A model generated the notes under the pieces. That model did not search any database and had not been told where the DNA came from. It saw only the letters and a program-made list of their open reading frames with translations. This document shows positions 21,421-33,200 of a stretch of DNA of 64,000 bases, in pieces (positions within the stretch are counted from its first letter, which is position 1; each line of letters begins with the position of its first letter). Source of the stretch: Clytia hemisphaerica (lineage: Eukaryota > Cnidaria > Hydrozoa > Leptothecata > Clytiidae); the NCBI GenBank assembly GCA_902728285.1, contig CACVBU010000283.1, forward strand, positions 399,175 to 463,174. The letters are read 5' to 3'. Position numbers and translations under genes: made by a program.

Positions 21421-21560
21421 AAGAATTGTTCAAAAGAGTGAAGCAAACTCCATCATGGTCTGAATGTATCTTTTTCAAGTCTTTTTCAAATACACAATGA
21501 TCAAAAAGACACCCTACCAAATGAGTTCATTCACTATCAGAATGGATGGCAAGAGCACCC
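21421..21560 (-). pseudogene. Helentron endonuclease 3'-end relic
   Basis: The plus-strand text AAACTCCATCATGGTC, then ATGAGTTCATTCACTATCA, matches in order and orientation the 3' end of the Helentron endonuclease gene at 46018-46170 (AAACTCCATCATGGTCGGAG, then ATGAGTTGGTTCATTCACTA), with indels between. It encodes the remains of the SDHDGVCF and NEPTHLAGG segments. It is a decayed fragment of a related Helentron. Confidence 0.6.
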
Positions 21561-24241
21561 CAGCAAGGTCTTCATTTGCAGCATCCAGAAATCTTTGAGA
21601 ATACACTTACCAGTAAACTTGCTTATGGTAACATATGTCAACTTGTAGCATTTGTTATACTATATACTTTAAAGTTTCCAACTAGGGCACCATAGATAGT
21701 TAATGTAATCTAATGGGGTCTGGTAAACTATTATTAGTTATGATTATTTCCGGAGATGTCATTATTTCCACTTGATGACTTAGCATGTATAATTGTTACT
21801 TTTTTTGTCTAGAGTGGCCGTAAATGTTGAGTGTTGGTGTCAAGAATAGACTCCCAATTTGATTTCCATTTTCTTCTTTAAATACAAAGAATGGTCTTGA
21901 TTTGAGCATGGAAAATGGTTGACTAAAATACAATCCTTAGGTTAGATATCCAAATAAGAAATAATGGTGTTGAATGAGAAAACATTTTACCACTGGACAA
22001 TCAAAACACTGCATCAGAAAAAGAAAAAAGTCTGATGTTTGTCCGCTTTCAAGAATTCGCACAATGTAACTTCAGACAGTTTTATCTGTGTAATTTAATA
22101 ATACTTTTCTGCACAAGTAAAAAAAAAACAGACAGTCCAGTGCATTGGCAGGGTTGTAATAAAATAAACAAAATCGCAACAGAAAAAATTGCACCGAGTC
22201 TTGTTCATTATATGTAAAGGAAAAACAATGGATAGCATTACGCTACATAAAATCTGAGAAATTTTCCAACTCCCTGAAAATTTTTCATAATAAATGAAGA
22301 TATTTTTTATTGTCACCATACACCTGACAGTGTATTTTTAGGGAAGTATTTCTGCTAATTTACTGTGTGTAAAACTACTCATTTTACATACTGTAGTATT
22401 AGACTGAATTTCTAAAAGGAATCAACCAGATAGTTTGGGAAAATCCACTTAATTGCGCGCTTAACTGAGATCTATAAAATTCTAATTACACAACTATAAA
22501 AATTGTTAAAATTTTTAAGCGTTTATCATAATTTGAATGAACAGTAAGCGTGTAATTGTATCCTTAAATTAGTCTATCATTTAAAAAAACTTTATTCGCT
22601 TCCAATTGTTTAGATGAATTTTAAAAACTGTTGGACTATCTTACTCAACATTTATTTAGAAAATGTTTAAGTAAAAGACTTGAATGGATGCGCCAGAATT
22701 AAAAAAAACCCTAATCAAAATCATCTGTCCAAGCAATCTCAATCAGGGCAGGATTCAGGTGGAAAATGTAATTGCACAATTGCACACTTGGATCCCCTGA
22801 AGTCAAGCTTATGATTCAAAGTCCAAACTTTTTCAGGCGATTTAGGGATTTTAAACTTGGAAAGTCCCAAACGTGACCCAAACTGACATGCATGTGTTTG
22901 GGCTATACTTAGGGTCGTGACTGTCAGGAAGATGTCATGTTGAGTAATTAAAAACTCGAGCATCATAAAAATATCAATGCACATTTAAAATAATTATGCA
23001 TTTTAAATGTGTTACAGTTTTATTATTGGAATTTTTAATTATTCAACATGACATAATATCCTGATTACCAAAAGTTTTTTTGGCAAAAGCTACTCTGAAA
23101 AAGTTCAATTTCATACCTTGCTTTTATACTTTTGTCAATTAATTTTTCATTTAATAAAAAGCTTTTGACATTCCAAAGGTATAATCAGGGCTGAAAAGGA
23201 TCAAGAAATGTTAGAACATTTTCAATTTCATGCCTTGTTTTTCTTGATCTTTTTCTCGTGTGTGTGAAAGTCAGCCATTTCTTAAATCTGTCACACTAAT
23301 CATACCTCAGAAGGGGGTTAATATCCCCTACCTTAGATCTACACCCTACTCTAGGCTCTACCCCCTTTTAAAATTAGATGCTACCCCCCCCCCCCCCTGA
23401 AATTTTTAAAATCCTACCATGATTCTACTGCTGAAAAAGCACAAGAGCAAATAGTGTAAATAAGCAAATAATAAGGAAATCTAAACTTAATGTATAACAT
23501 AAAGAAAAAATACTTTTCATTATAAATCAAATTCAAACTTCTAAATTGGGAAAATACAAAAAACAAACCACTGACAGCTCAACCTCCTCCTTTCTAGATG
23601 AACCCTCCTTTCTGAAAACTTTCCCCTTTCCACAAAAAATTCTCCTACCCCTCCTCCCTTCTGAATTTCTTTTAGCATCTCTACAGAGTAGAAAAGTCAG
23701 ACAAGATTCTTGCAAATCTCAATATTTTCATGTTAAGATAATTTCAAATTATAAAGAGTATGATGAGAATTCAAGTTTTAAACGATTTAAATAACTTGAT
23801 AACCTTTTTCACAATTATAGGTTATTTTTGGCAAAAATTATTTAGTGAAACAGTTTACTTTTAATAAGCAATACTTAGAACATTCATGTGATTGAATTGA
23901 GAAGTAGTTAACCTTTTTCTTAATCGATTGTCTTTTCTGTTGAAATCTTCTTTATCTTTTTTTATTTCAGAATCTTTCATTGAATCATTTTTTTAATCCC
24001 AGTAAGAATCATAGACAGATAACTTAATGATTCTGTTTGACTGAAAGGACTTAAAGTTTTAATGCTTTTCGTCATAGTTAATACTGTTTCCTCCTATAAT
24101 ATTTCTAATCATACTGAGAAAAAATGACTTACCTTCACTTGTAAAAGGGGCAGGAGAAAGACAAATTTTTTACTTTTACTTGTTCATTTAGAGGCTATAT
24201 AATATCAATGTTTTTAGGTAAATGAGAAGACACTTAAAAAG
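21561..24241. other. Non-coding region upstream of the plexin gene
   Basis: There is no supported ORF. C-rich low-complexity tracts lie at 23340-23400. A pyrimidine-rich TTTTTAG at about 24212-24217 just before the plexin start could be the acceptor of a 5' UTR intron. No core promoter element can be defended. Confidence 0.4.
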
Positions 24242-27200
24242 ATGGGATGTTTGATTAACTTTGTTTTGGTTATTTCACACATTGTGATCATTGTTGATGG
24301 AGAAATGAAGACTTTAGACTTTAAAGCAACTACTTTGCTGATTCATAAAGACAATATTTATGTTGGTGGTATAAACAAGCTAGCTAGATTTGACAGTGGT
24401 TTAAACAGACTTTTTGAAACCAGTAATGGTCCGGTTTTAAACAACAAATACTGTCATCCAGTAAGTCTGGAGAAATTGGAATGTATGATGGGAGAGAAAA
24501 GTTTAGAGCCCGAAGATAATATCAATAAAATATTATTGTACACTGAAAAACCAACACCTATGATTATTGCTTGTGGTAGTATATACCAAGGAATTTGTCA
24601 ATTTCTTAATGTCGATACATTGCAAAATATCACTGAGATTTACAAAAATAAAGCATATACAAATCAAATAGTAGCCTCCACAAGTTATATTAGCTCTAAT
24701 GGACCTGATGCATCTGCGACAGCTTTTATCAATTATTCAAAGTCTAGCACATTTATTGTCAATGCAAAAACAATGACCATTAGACCATTGAGGCAAGAAC
24801 ATCTTGTTATATCGGCTGTCAAATTGGGAAATCAATTATCAGAAGATCAGTTCTTGACTTCTCCTGATGCTGAAATCAACTACAAAGCGGTCTACTTCTT
24901 TAAAAAAAGTGGTTTAGCTATGTACAAGGTCTACTATAAATCGTCGTTTCAAATTGGTGATAATGTTTACTTCACAACAACTCAAAAGAATCTTCAGTCG
25001 TCAGACCCACCAAATGTATCCAAGATAATCCAAATCAAATTTCAAGACAATAAACTGAACGACTACGTCGAAATGCCATTCCTATGTCAGAAAGGTGGTG
25101 TCAATTTTAATGTGCTTGTTTCTAGTACTTTAAAACAATTGAATTCAAGTAATGTTTTTTCAAACACGTCACCTGGCGATTATATTTTGATTGGCATTTT
25201 CAAAACAGAGATCGGGCCAAAGAAGTATGCTGTTTGCTCCTACGTGATAAAAAATCTCATAGAGAAAGCAAACAATGTCCGCAAATCTTGCAAAGACCAG
25301 AAGTTGGTTCCTTGGTCAGAGTTTAAAAAGCAATCAGCTTGTTCGGTAAGTTATCCCTTTTTTAAATTCCTTTCTTCATTTTTTACTGCTGGACAACGCT
25401 TTAAACTGCATATTTTTGTGCACAAACAGCATTATATACTTGATTTTCTTGAAATGGAAAAGAAATGGTTGATTCAAAATGATGAGCATTCTTTCCTTAG
25501 GACCAACTTTTGTCTGCAGTAACAGAAGAATTTGATGGAAAGTTGTTGTATGAATCGATTGAAGAGATTGGAGTAGTTGATGGTCATGAACATGATAGGG
25601 GTTTCTCTCTCTATTTATCTTTCCCATCACACTCCATCAAAATGGTATGTGTTCTCAATTTTACTCTTATAAAGATTTCTTTCCTTCCATTTGTTAGAAT
25701 AGGCATTTAATGCTCTTCTAATACAATAATGACTGGTTAGTGAGGGCTGTACTGAGAAATATTGCCCGAGGTCAAGTAACGACCGAGCTTGCAACGCTGT
25801 TGCGTAGACCGAGGGCAATATTTTCAGAACAGCCCTCACTAACCGGTCATTATTGTATGATTGTTAACCAGTTATTTTAGCTTCGGTTGATTTTTAGCGC
25901 TTTATCCAGGAAAAATAGCGAAATAAAGTGAAAAATACAAGCGAAAAGAGATAAAAAATTGTTATAATTTCTTACGTCAGAAATAAAAAATGAGAGAAAT
26001 GATGTCAACGCATTGTTCATTTTCCTTTGAAAAAGTGACGTCACAATGAATTTTCCTAACGACGGGCAACTCTGGGCAGTGTAGGCCCGTCATACCAAAG
26101 AACCAATGCATTGCGCATAAAGCCGTGTAGCCCGCTTTGAAAAAGTACCGGTTAAACAATCGTTGGTACCGAATAGAGAAGAGAGAGAGATTTGCTAACA
26201 GGGGATTGCTTGTAAATTACCTGGGAGCACTAGTACGTTTTTTGGACCTACCCCGGTGGGGTGGAGGTCCTATAAATTAACCCGTGTTCGTTAGTTAGTT
26301 AGTTCGTTCGTTAGTTACCAACTTTTCTCGAGATTGGCTCATTCAATTTTTCTGATTTTTTGCACAAAGGTGCATTACTATAAACCCTCGAATGTGACGG
26401 AGCCCGATTTTCGAAAAAAAAAATTTTTCCGGCCGGTAGAACCGGAAATGTCCCGAAAAAAGCGGTTTTTTGAGATTTTCTCGAGATTTTCTCATTAGTT
26501 TTTTGAGATTTTTTGCACATAGATGCACATTAGTACTGCCGAAAAGGTGTCGAAAACCGTTTGTCGAAAAATTTTTTGTGCCGGAAATCGTCGTTTTTTT
26601 CACATTTCCGTCACATTTTTTCAACTTATTTAATTGTTTCTTTACAGAAAAATGTTCTTTATGATGATGCCCAAAACTTAGCATTGTTTGATTTCCAAAA
26701 AATCATCCTTTGAATCCGGAACTCCTTAAAAAATTTTTTACTTCAGTTTTAATTTTCTCTGAATGATTGATTAAAGTGTCGATATTATTTTTCTTTCACC
26801 GTTAAACATCGATGCGTTTCTTAATTGCTTTCTCCGTTCCAATAGATATATAAATCGAAATTTAAAATTATACATTACTTCCATTAAATTCTAATTATTC
26901 GTTTTATAAATAGGTAGGTCCATTAAAGTATTACTTGTTTACTTTTAGTTTCACTTATCAACAAAAGACTTCTTCCAATATGCCAAAGAAAAGCAAACTG
27001 GTGATGGATTGTTTAAGAAAATTGAAATCACCAATGATCACTTGTTTGCAATATCAGATAACTCTGTAAGTATTATTTATTTCAGGTTAAATTTGTTATT
27101 TTTTATCTAGGCTCTAGAACGATTAGTTCTTTTAACCATGGTAGATGATATTATTAGAAAGCCGATTTATTGAGCTATTTATTTATATTCCTCCTTTAAT

Positions 27201-30200
27201 GGGATACAAGAATAAAGATAAATCACATCTATTTGATGTGTTTTTTAACCTTTTCAAACCCTTCAAAAGCGAATTCTTTAAACCAAATTATAAAAAATTT
27301 CAGTTAGCTTTACTTGTTTGAATAAAAAGAAAACGTCAAATTATTTTGGACACGATTTTTTATCGAACCCTTTAAAACTTGTGGTCCCTGTCCCTTTTTC
27401 CCATTTCAGAATTCTATGCGCTTTTTTTAACGTTTTTAGATTGCTAAAGTACCATTGAAAAGATGTGAAAGCAGAAAAACATGCAAAGATTGCCTTGCCG
27501 GACCGTCTTGTGGTTGGTGTGTTTTGGAAGGAGGGTATGATTCTAAAGTCTCTCAACTAAACGAATTAAAATGTTCTCTTCAAAAAGAAGGTATCAAATT
27601 TGACGTGAAAGCATACAAACATTGTCTCTCTTTTGGTTGTTTACCTCGGAAAAATATAATAGGAAAATAATTAGAAGCAATTAGAGCCGTTTTTCAAAAG
27701 GATATAAATAAAAAATATTAAAAAGTCCCCAATTCGATATGCAAACGTTTTTGATGCATCGAAATCTCGTTTTCAGTATGAAAAACCTCTTGTATATACC
27801 GGTATTAAAATTCACCGAAATCCAAATTCCTGCTAAGGAAGAAAGATTTTCCTTTCAATCTCACAATTAGATGAATGTCAAAAAACATTTGTTTTTTTCG
27901 GTAGGTGATATAATTTCGAAAATGTTTGTTTTTAGATGTACTGAAGAAAGAAATTGTGCAAATAGCAAGAAGAAAAATTATTTCATCAGCTCCTCCTTTG
28001 ATGCTTGTCCAAATATGGATGATATTGAACCGAACGTTGCAGCTAGACAAGACTCGAAACAGGTGAATATTCGGCGCTAAATTTTATGCAGCAATACGTT
28101 TGGAACTTTGAAACAATTCCTTGTATTTAGCTTGTCATTATCTGTTGTCTTAACGAAAGTGAAAGTATGTAAGATTACAGTATCCTGCACTTGATAACAG
28201 TTTGATTCATCAAGTAACAATCTCAATATTTAGGTGTCCTTTGACGTGATCAACATTCCAACTGATATCTCTTATCAATGCGCTTATAATGGTGATTATA
28301 AAGTGAACGCCAAACTGGAAAACTCCAAGATTCAATGTTCAGCTGTTGATTTCAATAAAGTACCTGGTTTTATTGCTTCAATCAAAGGTAATCAATCAAA
28401 TACACGTTCACCCGGCTCATTCATTTTACATTATAATAGACTTTCTCTGGAATTTACATTCCTGACGGGGAAAAAGTAGTGCGATTAGCTCGTAATCACA
28501 CAATAACTCGTACAACTCGAAAATTGCACCCTTGATTTTTTTGTTTCGAATTTCCTCGTCCTTTCGGACTCATAAAATTAATAACAAAAAAAGTCACTCG
28601 TGCAATTATTCTTAAATTGCACTCGTTATCATGTGATTACATATCTCTAAGGTGTTTAGAAATTCTTTCATCGTAGAAATATGTCTTCACTGGGGTGTTT
28701 TAAAAGGTGGTACCGCACCATGGTGTACCCCAATGGTGTACCTTATGGTCTACCCAAAAAAATTACAGACCAGACTGGAAAATAATACGCGAATAATACA
28801 ACCTTACCTTTATGAAATGGGTTAATTTTCACTATTCATTCATCAGTTTCTCTGGGGATAAAATAATGATCTATTGAATTTTAGTGCAGATAACATTTCA
28901 CCACAGTAATTAACAACACTACAATAATTCCACATGGGGATAATGAAATTCATCATAACTAAAATAGAATTTTGACAATTGGGAGGAACTACATAATTTG
29001 GCGGAGGTTTCGGTAATTTTTAGGGAAAATCACGAAAACATCCATCTTGTTTATAACAACCAATGTTATGTCATTAAACGAATTTCATTGGTCTAAAATG
29101 ATGTAACCTTTGATCAAGCCAATCAAAATGATGTAACCTTTGATCAAGCCAATCAAAATGATGGAACTCGCTAGCCTGTGGTCTTTTGATACAAAAAAAA
29201 TAGCAAGCTGTCTAACCCGAATCGGAAAATATAGGGAAATAACATAAACAATACGTTTTCTGGTCTGTAAACTTTCAAAGCCCGCACAAAGATTTTTCGT
29301 GAAACGACGACGCTACATGAGATTCTTCCGCGTATGGTAAACAAAACAAGAAAATTATTTTGGAACCATTTTTATTGCTATTGGGGAGTATTCAAAGCTT
29401 GAACAGTCAGCTTATCTACGAAGATAGTAGGTTATAATGCTGTGGGAATGAAAAATCAGGGTAGAGCATAAGGTACACCATTGTACGGCACCACCTTTTA
29501 AAACAACCCGTCTTCACTTGACATGTGTTTTCTTTCTTAGGGGATGATGAAGTTGATCTGAGTTTAATTTACTCCAACAAAGTGATTGCAACTTCAACTA
29601 TCACACTTTACGACTGCACTTCTTTGAAAATGTAAGTGAAATACTCGTCCCTCCATTTTGCTTTCCTTGGCTCTTTTTGAATGTTGTTAAACTAATCTTG
29701 TAAAAGAAATTATGATCATTGAATACAGTAATGTAATTTTTTCCCCTTGTTTTTTTCAGGTGTCAGACATGTACAACTGGCTCATACAAATGCAATTGGT
29801 GCACTGATTCAATGACTTGTTCAAGTAGTTGTCAAGGACCCTTTGTTGAAGGGGTAAGTCATTTTCAAAGAAACTAAGCTTAAAAAATTCAAAGTTTGTT
29901 CTTTAAAACTCTACTTGGCATAAAAATGAACAAAATAAGAATTACTTATTGGCACTTCGATTGAGGATTTTTTAATTATTTTCTCTCCCTTAGAACTCCT
30001 CAGATACAGCCGATCAGTGTCCACAAATCAAAGAAGTGGATTCTTCATATTTACCGAGTGATGTTTCTAGATCTATCAAACTTGTTGGAAACATGCTCCC
30101 TGCTGTTGTAAGTCATTATGATATGTCTTTGACGTCAATTGAACTGAGTGTGCCTGGAAGGTTCTGTTCTTTGAAGCTATATATTCAGCATCAATGCAAA

Positions 30201-33200
30201 GCTAGATCTCCAATTAAAAAAATCAAATTTCTTTTTAGAAATCGCGTTCCAGTTATCAATGTCATTTAAATATAGAAGGTAGTGTTCAAAGCGTCAGTGC
30301 CAAACTGAGCAACCCCAAAGAATTGATTTGTGATCAGAAAGCTGTAAGTATTTTTCTCCAGTTTCTTTTAAAAATTTTATTTAATTTTAAGTCATTTCAC
30401 TAATCTAAATGAATGTTTTCTCATAGTTCACCTTTTCGGGAGAAAATTCGACAACGGCAAAGCTGGACGTGACGTATGGAACAAATCAAATCTTCACTAA
30501 TGAGCTAGAAGGTATCGATCTTTGCTACTCCATCTGTTTGATCATTTTATAGTGTGTCTGCTTGTTGCGCAATATTAAACGAAACATATTTCTCCCTTGC
30601 AGTGTTGATGTACAAATGTGATTACAAGAGAAAAGATTGCAGTTCATGTTTGGCATCACCAACAGTGTTGCAATGTGGTTGGTGCTCAGGGACGTCTCTA
30701 TGCGGTGTCAAAGAACAATGTCTCAATCGATTAACCACCATTTGTCCCAATCCCATCATTACAAAGGTAGATTTTCTCTCTTTACTTGAATGATGCCATA
30801 TTTTGCATTCATTCTTAAACCAAGAACTACCGAACCTAAACACATTTTTTTATTAGGTGACACCGCCTGAGATTTCATCAGGAGGAAATACGAAAGTCAT
30901 CATTGAAGGGACAGATCTTGGCGTCACTACTGATGATGTTCTTTCCGTCACACTTGCTGGTTTACCTTGCACCAAAACTCAAGACTCCAAAAGAAATTAG
31001 TAAACATTTTTCTCATTTCTACTTTTTCCTTTGTTTGACTCACTCACTGCTGGCTATCAGTATAACGATCGAAATACCAAAATACCGAAAGATACAGAAA
31101 GAATTTTTTAATTTTAATCTGTGAAATTACGTCGATTGTTATACTCAGCTCTAAAGAATTTTGTTGTAGAAACCTTGTGGTGAATTTCCAAGGGCTCAAT
31201 TTTCCAGATGATTAAAAAACTGATCTCAGCTTTACGAATAGCACGATAATTGAATTTGCTTCAAAAGAACTTTATGACTCAATTTGTTTCAGTTCAGGGA
31301 AAAAAGATCAACGTTCGTTCAAAGTCAGGGAAAATTAACCTTTTCTAGCTCTTGTCGTGGGAAAAATGTAGATTTTAACTCCATACCCAAAATATTTCAG
31401 GAAACTTCTGGGAACCCTGTAATACCTTTCTGAATGATCACTGATGATATTTTCTTTCTTTCAGCATTGTTTGTTTGTCAAGTTACAGTGGCGGTCCGAG
31501 AGAGGGAAGTGTTGACATTCTGGTCAGAAAGCCTAGCGGAAATCAAACTGGCACCTTTCCTAACTTCTACTATCGGGTAAATGAGTGCTGTCGTTTGATC
31601 AGCACCTTCCATTTTCTTTCCTCTCTGCTTTGACTTTTGTTTTCTAACAGAAAAAAAAAATCTCTTCATTTCATGATAGGAACCAAAGGTGACATCCTTT
31701 TCGCCGAAGATTGGGACATGTTCTGGAGGGACAACATTGAGGTTCAAAGGAAATTATTTGGACGTTGCAAACCAAGTGGAAGTAACTGTTGGCGCCTCAC
31801 CTTGTAAGAATCTCAACGCTACAAGGTACTACGGTTTGTTTCAATGTAACTATCCAAATATTTTATCTAATCTCCATTGAAAGTGTTTTAGCACTTGGTA
31901 TGGTATTCTGAATAATTAAATTTATCTTTTTAAATGCCTCTCTACACCAAAGGGAACTAATCACTTGTCAAACTTCGGCACGGATCAACTGCCAAACAGA
32001 TAAACGACGTCGAAGAAGGAAAAGGAACGTCGGGGATGATGGAATTAAAGTCACCATGGATCAATGGGACGTGCCCGGACTCCAAGGACAAACATTCAAA
32101 TATGAGAAAAATCCCTCTGTGTTTCGTTTGTACACCAACAAGAGAAATATTCATCCCAAGTTCATCACAGGGTAAGTGGCTTTCTCCATCATTCAACCGA
32201 CGTTTTCTAACTGTTTTCAAAGGGTTGTTTTCAAATTTTGAGAGTAAAATCGACATGCGACAACTTTTATTCAATAATCAACTTCTATTGACTTTCAGTG
32301 GTGGGCAAGTGTTTATTGTGGAAGGAGCTCGATTCAACATCATTCAAAACGTCAAAATAATCTTCTCCACAAAATCTCCTTTGAAACTTGCGACGTTTGA
32401 GGTGGTAAGTGCTCGTGATATTGGTTGTTGGGTTAAGTGAGATATTTACTATCTTGCTATATGGCTTATAAGCAGGTTCTAGGTGGCCCCTAAGTTTGAA
32501 AAACTATGAACATTTGAAAAATAAGATGTATCTTTAGAAGTGCTTTAATCTCATCGTTAAAGCACAATTGAATGAAACATAAGCCTGTTGACAAAAATCC
32601 CCAAAGATATTACTGAGACAGAACTTTTATTAAATGTGAAAAAAATGTATAACGAAATCTATGAAATGAACAAAGTTTTGGGCCGCAGGCTAAAATTTTT
32701 GCTATTCTAAATTCATCGTGACCGAATTAGCTCAATAATTTAGTATTCAGCCCCAATTTCAGTTTGACCCCTAGCTTGGTAAATGGTCCCTGACCTAAAG
32801 CTATTTCTAGGTACCAGTTGTTATTGAACCTTTAAGCCCCTCCCCTGCGGCCAAGGGGTGAAGCTATGCGCTATATATGATGAAGTACATACCTCTAAAA
32901 GATAGGTTACTGTCGAAACGTGTTGTGAATATACGTTAGATCTTCTGACTTCTTTCTGCTTGACTTTTTCAATTAGGTTTGCGAAATCAACCAGGAAGAA
33001 AAAGTGATCTGTTTGACACCGAATGTCACGGAAGTTGCAATCTCCAATAAGCGGTCTTCTTTCGACATCTCCACCGATATTCAATTGGATGGTTACAGTC
33101 AAGACTTCGATGAGATTCAGGTGTTGCCAGACCCCCTTTTCCACAAATTCGAAGATGGCGTCAGAATCGTCAAAACTGATGACCTCATCTTAACTGTAAG

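Larger units (their letters stand above)
24242..27065 (+). other. Plexin exons 1-3: signal peptide and Sema domain
   Basis: Exons: 24242-25345, 25501-25644, 26949-27065 (1,104, 144 and 117 nt, all phase 0). Exon 1 alone codes 368 residues, unusually long for this gene, whose other exons average about 120 nt. It carries the signal peptide and most of the seven-bladed Sema propeller, opening with [20 protein letters not shown] and N..LARFDSG, the usual first blade pattern. Exon 3 ends the Sema fold ([19 protein letters not shown]). Donors are GTAAGT, GTATGT, GTAAGT. Intron 2 (1.3 kb) contains two repeat elements. Confidence 0.9.

Noticed and set aside
24212-24241. Extending the plexin start upstream to the TTTTTAG acceptor
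   Set aside because: The frame is open there, but the signal peptide begins right at the ATG at 24242, which also has a good start context.
27535-27670. Reading frame continuing past plexin exon 4 to a stop at 27670
   Set aside because: A GTATGA donor at 27535 joins exon 4 in phase to exon 5 and completes the PSI cysteine pattern; the read-through sequence breaks it.
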